A stretch of DNA of 64,000 nt from RUG420 sp045642465 (lineage in GTDB: Bacteria > Bacillota > Clostridia > Oscillospirales > Acutalibacteraceae), in the NCBI GenBank assembly GCA_045642465.1, contig JAZUIY010000016.1, positions 124,001-188,000 of the forward strand. Reading direction: 5' to 3'. A program made the translations under genes and the position numbers. A model generated the notes under the pieces. The model did not search any database and was not told where the DNA came from. It saw nothing but the letters and a program-made list of their open reading frames with translations. Shown here piece by piece: positions 1 through 6,789 of this stretch; position 1 is the first letter of the stretch, and the number at the start of each line of letters is the position of its first letter.

Positions 1-731
1 TCGTCGGAAGCTAAGAACAGTGCAACATTTGCAATGTCTTCCGGCATGCCCAAAACAGAGGCGTGAACCAACAGTTCTCCGGTTCTGCCAAAGCCAAATT
101 CATCTGCGGTTGGCATGGTGGCAGGTAATTCGGTAATAATGCCGCCTGGCGCAATGGCATTACAGCGAATACCTTTGTGGATATACATGAAAGCAGTGTT
201 CTTGGTGGCCTGCCAAAGAGCGCCCTTGGCGGCTACATAGGCAGCACCGGAGGTCTGGTGAACGGCACCAACGGAGGTTGTGTTGATGATGTTACCGATT
301 TCCTCATCATCTTCTTCTGCGTCCGGATTCAGCTGGAAGAAGGTGTTAACTGCTTTCCGCATGGCATACATTGGGCCAATGGCGTTAACGGCCATCAGTT
401 TCTGAATCATTTCATCGGAAACGTCGCCAATAGCGGTGTTGTCGTCCATGATGCCCGCATTGTTTACTAGAGTGGTAAAGTTACCATATGTTTCTACGCA
501 GAGGTCAATCATGCCCTCGGCATCTTCTCTTTTGGAAATGTCACCAACGTAAGCAACGGCTTTGCCCGGACCCATTTCATTCAGGCGTGCCACGTATTCG
601 TTTAAGCGGTCTCCCTGCAAGTCCATGGCAACAATGTTGGCCCCTTCTTTTACAAACAATTCTGCAATGGCTTCACCCATGCCGGCTACGGCACCGGTAA
701 TTACAACGCATTTTCCGTCTAATCTACCCAT
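1..731 (-). CDS. Short-chain dehydrogenase/reductase, 3' end outside window
   Basis: NAD(P)-dependent SDR oxidoreductase; substrate unknown. The protein starts MGRLDGKCVVITG at 731, behind an AAGGAG site, and runs off the window edge, so only about 243 residues are seen. The Rossmann glycine motif is TGAVAGMG, the NNAG motif is present, and the catalytic set is a Ser in INTTSVG plus YVAAK (Tyr-x-x-x-Lys). It is the third gene of a leftward operon, 11 bp behind the GcvT-like gene, so it probably oxidises or reduces an intermediate of the same route. The C-terminal substrate-specificity end is missing. The family call is firm; the reaction is not known. Confidence 0.88.
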   Translation of the reverse strand, partial: MGRLDGKCVVITGAVAGMGEAIAELFVKEGANIVAMDLQGDRLNEYVARLNEMGPGKAVAYVGDISKREDAEGMIDLCVETYGNFTTLVNNAGIMDDNTAIGDVSDEMIQKLMAVNAIGPMYAMRKAVNTFFQLNPDAEEDDEEIGNIINTTSVGAVHQTSGAAYVAAKGALWQATKNTAFMYIHKGIRCNAIAPGGIITELPATMPTADEFGFGRTGELLVHASVLGMPEDIANVALFLASD

Positions 732-742
732 AGTTATGCTCC

Positions 743-1735
743 TTACATAAATACTTTGTCACAGATTACAGCAGGGGAGTCGTTCTGACCGATGGTGACT
801 GCTGTACCGTTTACTGCTTTGTCTGCTTCAATGACAGCAAAGCCGATATTCTTGTCTACGGTGTACCCATAAATGGCAGCTTTTACGCGGCCACATGGAA
901 CCCCGTTTAATTTGACAATTTCCATCTGGCAAATGTCTTCATAGGATTCGGCCAGATATTCCAGGCCAACCAGTTTGAAGGAAGGAGTATCTTTGATCTT
1001 TTCCAAAGCTTCCTTGCCCACAAAGTCTTTGTTCAAATCGACAGACCAGCCAAGGTCACACTCATATGGAGTTAAGAGGTACATATCCTGGCGGAGGGCA
1101 AAGCCTTTTTCTACCGGAATGGACCGAACGTATACTTCCAAGGTAGTTAATTCGGTAGCATCAAAAGCCTTTCCTGCTTCACGGATGGCAGCGTCAATCT
1201 TCTTGGAGTCTTCAAAGGTGCTGTAGATTTCATAGCCTTGTTCTCCTGTGAATCCTGCGCGATGTACGATGACATCTACATCGCCTACCTTAGTGGCAAC
1301 CCAAGAGAAGCGCTTTAAGTTGTCTACTTTGTCGGAAACTAGAGCGTTTACCATTTCTGTGGACTTCGGGCCCTGAATGGCGTACATGTCGTTTTCCAAA
1401 GAAACGTCCCTGTAAGCTACGTCGTAACCGGCGCTGTACTTGTCAGCCCAAGCGAGGAACTGCGGGGCATAGAGGGTGGAAATCCAATATTTTTGATCTG
1501 CCATGTGCATGATGATGGTGTCGTCAATGATTTTGCCATCTTCGTTCAGCATGGTGGTGTATTTGGTTTTGCCAACCACGGTTTTTTCAAAGTTGGCAAC
1601 ATAAAGATAATCAATCCATTTATCTGCATCCGGACCGGTGACTTCAACCAAATCGTGAGTCCATCTGTACCAGCCTACATTTTCACGAATGGCCTTTGCT
1701 TCAGCGCGGGCCACAGCATCTGTTTTAAATAACAT
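743..1735 (-). CDS. GcvT-like folate-binding aminomethyltransferase/demethylase family protein
   Basis: 330 residues, close to GcvT length. The RAGFTGEQGYEIY segment matches the GcvT folate-binding signature (RTGYTGEDGFEI type), and an IDD acidic motif sits near residue 70 as in the family. Relatives pass a methyl or methylene group from a substrate to tetrahydrofolate: glycine cleavage T-protein, O-demethylases and N-demethylases. There is no gcvH or gcvP nearby; the neighbours are a V4R-like protein and an SDR, so glycine cleavage is unlikely and a specialised demethylation is plausible (inference). It starts with ATG 16 bp after the upstream gene and belongs to the operon facing the PucR-type regulator. 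Confidence 0.8.
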   Translation of the reverse strand: MLFKTDAVARAEAKAIRENVGWYRWTHDLVEVTGPDADKWIDYLYVANFEKTVVGKTKYTTMLNEDGKIIDDTIIMHMADQKYWISTLYAPQFLAWADKYSAGYDVAYRDVSLENDMYAIQGPKSTEMVNALVSDKVDNLKRFSWVATKVGDVDVIVHRAGFTGEQGYEIYSTFEDSKKIDAAIREAGKAFDATELTTLEVYVRSIPVEKGFALRQDMYLLTPYECDLGWSVDLNKDFVGKEALEKIKDTPSFKLVGLEYLAESYEDICQMEIVKLNGVPCGRVKAAIYGYTVDKNIGFAVIEADKAVNGTAVTIGQNDSPAVICDKVFM

Positions 1736-1751
1736 GGTTTTCCCGCCTTTC

Positions 1752-2951
1752 TTAAATCATGAACTTGTCAACCTTCTTGCCTACAACAATGGTGTATTCG
1801 TCGGTATCTCTGCCTTCGAACCAGCAAGAAAGTTCCGGGGTCTGCAAGGTCTTAACGCCGTTATGCCAAAGCATTTCATAGCCTAAGCCGATTTCTTCGG
1901 TAGGAGCCATGTCGAATCTGCCGTCCATGGCGTCTGCGGCTACCTTAATGCGAACTTCGTCCTTGGTGAAGGCAACTAGTTCGTTTGGAACCAGAGCGCA
2001 GTCCAGTTCAGCCTTAATGTATGAACCCATGATTCTTGGGTCTTCTGCATCAATTTCGTTTGGAACACCCAGCCAAGTGCGGATGCCGTCTTTTGCAAAC
2101 GGTTCCATGAATAAGTTCTTGCCTGCGGTGGAGAATACAATTTTGAAAATACGTTCAAATTCTTCTTCGTCTTCTGCCATATCTCTCATGACGGAGACTG
2201 GGAAGCAGACACACCAAACCCAGCCGAATTCGGAAACCCAGCGGTAAGCCCATTCCAAGTCCTTCTCTTCGCCGAAGGCCTGGGAGTAGATGCCGTTACG
2301 AAGCAATTGTCCTTCGGTAACACGGCGTTCTTTTGGTGTGTTGTGTACCGGGTCAACCGGCTGCTGCATATGATCCATCCATCCCTGCTTTGGCAGGTTG
2401 TAAACATCACGGCGTTCAGCAACAACGCGGCAGTGTTCGTCACCACAACCACGGGCTTCGCACATGTTAAGGGACATCTGGTTTTCTCCGGTGTCGGAAA
2501 CCAGGTCAAAGTTTGCGGTGAACATGGCGGTGGTCATGTTACAGAGTTCTGCACCGACAATGTCCCAAGGGCAGGTATCCAGTTCTTTTTCTACACGGTT
2601 TCTGGTGAACTGAATGACGCGGCCTGCCATGTTCTCATATTCGTCACCGGAGTCGCCCCAAATAGCACCCAGCCAACTGGACTTTTCGCAGAATTCAGGT
2701 ACGTTCCATTCACCGAAATAGTCGTTGATGTACTGGTCTCCGGAGGCGGACATGTTCAGCATGTAAGAAATTTCACAGATTGCCTCTGTGCGCTTTTTGA
2801 AATCCGGTTCCAAAATACGCATTACCTGGAACAGGTTGGCGCAGAATGCTGCGATTTGCCGAACAGAGTACTTGTAAGCATCTTTTTCCGGGATGATTTT
2901 TCCCCATAGCGTTTCCACTCCTTTGTAGGTGGGAAGCTTGTCGTTAAGCAT
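1752..2951 (-). CDS. Unknown protein with a V4R-like cysteine segment
   Basis: 399 residues with the start placed at the ATG at 2951, because AGGAGG lies 9 bases upstream (2961-2966); an in-frame upstream start at 3035 has no such site. A mid-protein segment, NMCEARGCGDEHCRV, is Cys-rich and resembles the small-molecule or metal binding part of V4R (4-vinyl-reductase-like) domains; that comparison is by eye and weak. It is rich in Trp and acidic residues, with no signal peptide or membrane segment. It is the first gene of the leftward operon with the GcvT-like and SDR genes, and its promoter faces the regulator gene. It could be a substrate-binding or enzyme subunit; I do not recognise it. 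Confidence 0.7.
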   Translation of the reverse strand: MLNDKLPTYKGVETLWGKIIPEKDAYKYSVRQIAAFCANLFQVMRILEPDFKKRTEAICEISYMLNMSASGDQYINDYFGEWNVPEFCEKSSWLGAIWGDSGDEYENMAGRVIQFTRNRVEKELDTCPWDIVGAELCNMTTAMFTANFDLVSDTGENQMSLNMCEARGCGDEHCRVVAERRDVYNLPKQGWMDHMQQPVDPVHNTPKERRVTEGQLLRNGIYSQAFGEEKDLEWAYRWVSEFGWVWCVCFPVSVMRDMAEDEEEFERIFKIVFSTAGKNLFMEPFAKDGIRTWLGVPNEIDAEDPRIMGSYIKAELDCALVPNELVAFTKDEVRIKVAADAMDGRFDMAPTEEIGLGYEMLWHNGVKTLQTPELSCWFEGRDTDEYTIVVGKKVDKFMI

Positions 2952-3044
2952 AAAAAATAACCTCCTATTTAAATAGTTACCTTTATCATAAGAGGGGTTA
3001 TTTTTTCTATGAAGTCTACAAATTATTTGAAACAAGTAGAAAAC

Positions 3045-3067
3045 GACCCCTACAATTTGTAGGGGTC
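3045..3067. promoter_or_regulatory. Perfect 11-bp inverted repeat in the divergent promoter region
   Basis: GACCCCTACAA, one central T, then TTGTAGGGGTC. It lies between the leftward operon (start 2951) and the rightward regulator gene (start 3186). A TATGAT box for the leftward operon lies near 2985-2995, so the palindrome would sit about 60 bp upstream of that start, a typical activator position. A second CTACAA half-site occurs near 3016. It has no U-tract, so it is more likely an operator than a terminator. The rest of 2952-3185 shows only promoter-like AT-rich sequence. Confidence 0.5.
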
Positions 3068-3185
3068 ACACAAAGAGACTATAAGAACTTTGGCGATTCA
3101 GCCTGTTTTATTTCTCTGGTAGCTGTTTTATGATTGAGTTAGAAACCACGTAGATATAAGGATACTAGAAAGGAAGCGGGCAAAA

Positions 3186-4730
3186 ATGAAATTAAACGCA
3201 GATATTATTTTTGACAATTTAAAGAGTTTGTTGCCCGTATCAATGAACGGTCCAAAGGAAACAGCCTTAAACTTGGAGCAGCCCTATTTCTTCTTAGAAG
3301 GTACCGCTACCTTTGAAGAGGATACGCTTTATATTGCCAGGGCAGAGCATTTGCCGTCCCACTGCAACATAAAGCGTGGCGTGGTAATTGTGGCCATTGG
3401 AAACAGTTTGCAATTGCAATATTACAAGGACCGCTGTTGTATTATTCAGGTGCCGGCAACCAACGACACCTTCTATATTGCCAATTTGGTGCAGGATATT
3501 TTCCGCAAATACGAAGCATGGCGGGAACGGTTGGAACAGGTCATTTCCACTACTGCCAGTGTGCAAGACATGGTGCTTGCTTCCGAATCTATTTTTGAAG
3601 CACCAATTTTGGTGCTGGATGCTCACTTCGGCATTTTGGGAAACCTGAATAACACCTTTGTGGAACCGGAACCGGACATGGAACTGGATGTGGAACTGGA
3701 TGTGGGTGACCATCTGAATCTTGGTACATTGGGTACGTTCCTAGGACAGCGGGAATTGTCTCTGGAAGAACGGGATCCGATGATCATCAACATTTTAGAT
3801 AAGACGGTGTTGGCGTTGAACCTTTACCGAAAAGAGGAATACTTTGGTAGTCTGGCCATAGATTTGAGTGAACGCCAATTGCGTGGTAGTGACAAAGAAC
3901 TGGCTAAATGGTTTGCGGCTATGCTGCTGCGGGCCATTGCCAAACTTCCCATGGTGGCCATTGATGAATTGGATACTTCCCGGAATGCGTTGCAGAATTT
4001 GGTGAACTGTTTGAATGTGGATTTGCAGCAAAGAAAGCGCTTAGAAAAATTGTCTAAGGGAAAGTTTGTCTGCGTCAAACTGATTCTCAGTAACCGCTTG
4101 CAGCAACTGCCGGTGAATTACATTTCTTCGGAACTGGAAAGCCATTTTCCACAAAGCGTGGCCTTCTCTCATAACCGGGCTACGGTGGGAATCCTGCGGG
4201 TGAATCAATTGGCCGATGAAACAGGGGATTATCTTTCCAACTTAAAAAATCAGCTTTCCAGGTTTATTGAATCCGTAGATGTTACTATCGGTGTCAGTGA
4301 CCCTTTTTCCAATCTGATGGATGTCCGACTCTATTACCAACAGGCTTCGGCTGCTCTTTCCGGCGGGTCGCTGGTCCGTCAGTCGGACAAATATTATTTG
4401 TTCCAGGACTATGCATTGACCAAACTGGTGGCCAATGCTATAGGGGATTTACCGGTAGAACTGTACTTTACCGAAGGGATTCGGAAATTAATAGAGCGGG
4501 ATAAATCTTCTACCGTCAGTTATATAGATACCTTGCGGGTTTATTTGGATAACAATATGAGTGTTACCAAAACGGCCAACGCACTTTATTTGCACCGCAG
4601 TACGTTGATTGACCGTATGGCTCGAATGGAGAAGGAACTGGATGTAGACCTATCTGATCCGGAAGAACGGCTACGGATAGAAATTCTTTTAAAAGCTTTG
4701 GAACTGAATGCAAAACTTCATGAAGAATAA
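3186..4730 (+). CDS. PucR/CdaR-type transcriptional regulator
   Basis: 514 residues. The C-terminus from about residue 445 (YIDTLRVYLDNNMSVTKTAN, then LYLHRSTLIDRMARME) is the PucR-type C-terminal helix-turn-helix (HTH_30). The middle resembles the CdaR GGDEF-like region, and the N-terminal ~130 residues would be the effector-sensing part. Such regulators usually activate adjacent catabolic genes for purines, aromatics or amino acids. Being divergent from the V4R/GcvT/SDR operon, it is the obvious candidate regulator of that operon through the palindrome at 3045-3067 (inference). The start follows a GAAAGGAAG site. A small acidic microrepeat (EPEPDMELDVELDV) lies near residue 165. Confidence 0.85.
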   Translation: MKLNADIIFDNLKSLLPVSMNGPKETALNLEQPYFFLEGTATFEEDTLYIARAEHLPSHCNIKRGVVIVAIGNSLQLQYYKDRCCIIQVPATNDTFYIANLVQDIFRKYEAWRERLEQVISTTASVQDMVLASESIFEAPILVLDAHFGILGNLNNTFVEPEPDMELDVELDVGDHLNLGTLGTFLGQRELSLEERDPMIINILDKTVLALNLYRKEEYFGSLAIDLSERQLRGSDKELAKWFAAMLLRAIAKLPMVAIDELDTSRNALQNLVNCLNVDLQQRKRLEKLSKGKFVCVKLILSNRLQQLPVNYISSELESHFPQSVAFSHNRATVGILRVNQLADETGDYLSNLKNQLSRFIESVDVTIGVSDPFSNLMDVRLYYQQASAALSGGSLVRQSDKYYLFQDYALTKLVANAIGDLPVELYFTEGIRKLIERDKSSTVSYIDTLRVYLDNNMSVTKTANALYLHRSTLIDRMARMEKELDVDLSDPEERLRIEILLKALELNAKLHEE

Positions 4731-4762
4731 AAAAGCTCCGACACGGTGTCGGAGCTTTTTCC
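4731..4762. terminator. Bidirectional intrinsic terminator
   Basis: AAAAGCTCCGACAC pairs with GTGTCGGAGCTTTT, with T-runs on both sides. It serves the regulator gene on + and the small gene at 4770-4982 on -. Confidence 0.85.
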
Positions 4763-4769
4763 TTTATAA

Positions 4770-4982
4770 TTAGTCGCCGAGGGCACGAAGACGAGCATCC
4801 ATTTCCTCAACCTGTTCCGGAGTTAAGCCGGCCTGTGGGAAAGAAGCAAGCTTCCTCATGGTAAGACCCTGAACCAATTTCATCTGAGGGTCAGTTTCAA
4901 AACCAGGTGCATAGTCACAGATGATTTTGGAAGCTTCCGGGTTCTTTTTCAGTTCTTTTACTTTGGAATCTACAGATAACAT
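4770..4982 (-). CDS. Small conserved-looking protein of unknown function
   Basis: 70 residues, starting MLSVDSKVKELKKNPEASK, with AGGAGG shortly upstream of the ATG. It is predicted helical and carries a central YAPGFETDPQMKLVQG segment followed by LRKLASFPQAG-like residues. The pattern of a KVKEL..NPEA..I..Y.PG core recalls short DUF1858-like helical domains found alone or at enzyme C-termini in Clostridia, but I cannot confirm this. It has no cysteine pair, signal or membrane helix. It is monocistronic, between a terminator and its own promoter region. Confidence 0.65.
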   Translation of the reverse strand: MLSVDSKVKELKKNPEASKIICDYAPGFETDPQMKLVQGLTMRKLASFPQAGLTPEQVEEMDARLRALGD

Positions 4983-5187
4983 AATGTTCCTCCTATAATA
5001 GCTTTTTCGATAGGGTTCACAACCCTTCGTACAAAAACAATTGTAAAAAGAAAAGGGGGAAATGGTTATCCGACAGAACGTAGGGTTTGAAAAGAAATGT
5101 GTCCTACAATAAATAGGTGACTTTCAAAACAGAACATCGTGTGCTAGAATGGGAAAGAGGAAAGTAACAATGATAGGGAGAATTGTT

Positions 5188-5919
5188 ATGAAGGGAATTA
5201 AGAAGCTAATTGTACTTTTGGCTACCATAGCCATCCTGCTGAGTTGCTCTGTGGCAGCTTCTGCAGAAAGTCCATATTTCTTCTCTAGCCCGGCAACTCT
5301 GTCCACCAAGAACGGCATTACCTACCTCAGTGAGTATCAGCCGGAAGGACAGTTGGGTACCAGTGGGTACTGTGGACCTGCCGCATTAGAGAGCATGCTG
5401 GACTGCTTAGGGTGCATTGGCCCGGTGAAAAATCAGTATGTCATTCAGACCTTCTGTGACGGTCCAATTTCTCTCATCTTCAATTCCGGTACCACACCGG
5501 AAAGCCGTACCAATTACATTAATAAGGTACAGTTGGTTCATAAATATCAATGCGTGAAGGTAAAACGGATTAACAAAGACGGGAAAACCTTCTCCAGTTA
5601 CAATAGAATTACAAGAGCACAGGCAGAAGATGTCATTTATCATGACATTATCAACGCCCATGTTCCGGTTGGTATTTCCGTATACTTCACCGGTCCAACT
5701 TCCGGTTGGGCTCCTTATGAAAAGGTGAATGTTATCGGAAGCCATGCACTGGTTATTTATGGTATCAGCGCAGACAGAAGCCGCCTCTTAATTGGGGACT
5801 CCAATCCGCTGACAGTAAACAACATGAATGTGTATAACCCGTTGGTAAAAACCGGTACTTGCACTTATGTTATTACCATGGACACCCTGTGGAGAAATTT
5901 AACCAGCATCATTTATTAA
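5188..5919 (+). CDS. Secreted C39-like cysteine peptidase-family protein
   Basis: 243 residues with the start at the ATG at 5188 (AGGGAG upstream), which begins a clean signal peptide: MKGIKKL, a hydrophobic core, then a cut after ASA. The GYCGPAALESML segment is the nucleophile motif of the Peptidase_C39_2/papain-like fold. A His in GSHALVIYG and an Asp in IGDSNP complete a plausible triad. It probably acts outside the cell on peptides or cell-surface bonds; the substrate is unknown. It stands alone, with its own promoter region upstream and a terminator shared with convergent tcdA downstream. A start 13 codons upstream would spoil the signal peptide. Confidence 0.75.
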   Translation: MKGIKKLIVLLATIAILLSCSVAASAESPYFFSSPATLSTKNGITYLSEYQPEGQLGTSGYCGPAALESMLDCLGCIGPVKNQYVIQTFCDGPISLIFNSGTTPESRTNYINKVQLVHKYQCVKVKRINKDGKTFSSYNRITRAQAEDVIYHDIINAHVPVGISVYFTGPTSGWAPYEKVNVIGSHALVIYGISADRSRLLIGDSNPLTVNNMNVYNPLVKTGTCTYVITMDTLWRNLTSIIY

Positions 5920-5925
5920 AAGAAA

Positions 5926-5955
5926 AAGCCATCCTTCCGGATGGCTTCTTTTTTT
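5926..5955. terminator. Intrinsic terminator between convergent genes
   Basis: GCCATCC, loop TTCC, GGATGGC, with a T-rich tail on + and an A-rich side that gives a tail on -. Confidence 0.85.
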
Positions 5956-5960
5956 GCTTT

Positions 5961-6704
5961 TTAATTTTCTGCTTTGCGATTCAGCTTTGGATTGCCCAAC
6001 AGGTCTTCCACCAACTGGCCGGCAAGAATGAGACCGGCGGCAGAGGGAACCCAGGCGTTGGAGCCGGGAAGGGCACGGCGGGAAGTGCCTTCCAGTTCGG
6101 CCGGGTCAGTGTCTTCCGGCGTAATTGGCGCCTCGGTGGAGTACACCACTTTCAGGTGGGAAATGCCACGCTTCTTCAGCTCTTTCCGAAGCACCCGAGC
6201 CAAAGGGTCAATGCTGGTTTTCTGGATGTCTGCCACCTGAAAGGCCGTCGGGTCGGTTTTGTTGCCGGCACCCAGGCAGGAAATGATGGGTACGTCTGCC
6301 TCTTTGGCCTTTTCAATGAGCTGTAATTTCCCGGTGACGGTGTCTATGGCGTCAACCACGTAGTCATAGGCGTTAAAGTCAAACTGATCTGCGGTTTCCG
6401 GAAGGAAAAACAACTGTTTGGCATGGACTTTACAGGAGGGGTTAATGTCTAACACACGGGCTTTGGCCACGTCTACTTTCGGCTGGCCAACGGTGCTTTG
6501 TAAGGCAATGATTTGACGGTTGATATTGGTGATGGAAATGGTGTCGTTATCCACCAGTGTCAGTTCACCTACACCGGAGCGGGCCAGTGCTTCCACCACA
6601 TATCCGCCTACGCCGCCGATGCCAAAGATGGCCACGTGACAGCCTGCCAATTTTTCCATGGCCTGCGTTCCGAAAAGCAGTGCCGTACGGGAAAATTCTT
6701 CCAT
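5961..6704 (-). CDS. tcdA: tRNA threonylcarbamoyladenosine dehydratase
   Basis: 247 residues of the E1/ThiF-like ATP-binding fold. TcdA (CsdL) uses ATP to cyclise t6A37 to ct6A in ANN-decoding tRNAs. Seen here are the nucleotide-binding GIGGVGGYV motif, DNDTISITNINRQ, and the VVDAIDTV and SCLGAGNKTDPT segments typical of TcdA rather than MoeB/ThiF. It starts with ATG 6704 behind GGAGGG. It is divergent from copA, sharing an 85-bp intergenic region. It pairs functionally with tsaD at 49504, which makes the t6A substrate. Confidence 0.9.
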   Translation of the reverse strand: MEEFSRTALLFGTQAMEKLAGCHVAIFGIGGVGGYVVEALARSGVGELTLVDNDTISITNINRQIIALQSTVGQPKVDVAKARVLDINPSCKVHAKQLFFLPETADQFDFNAYDYVVDAIDTVTGKLQLIEKAKEADVPIISCLGAGNKTDPTAFQVADIQKTSIDPLARVLRKELKKRGISHLKVVYSTEAPITPEDTDPAELEGTSRRALPGSNAWVPSAAGLILAGQLVEDLLGNPKLNRKAEN

Positions 6705-6789
6705 GGGAAACCCTCCTTTTTAGGATTTTTCTTATTCTACCAAAAATGATACAATAAAGCACGGATTTTAACGGAAAAGAGGTGACAAA

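Noticed and set aside
6705..6789. Copper-responsive operator upstream of copA
   Set aside because: I saw no CsoR- or CopY-like inverted repeat in the 85-bp region.
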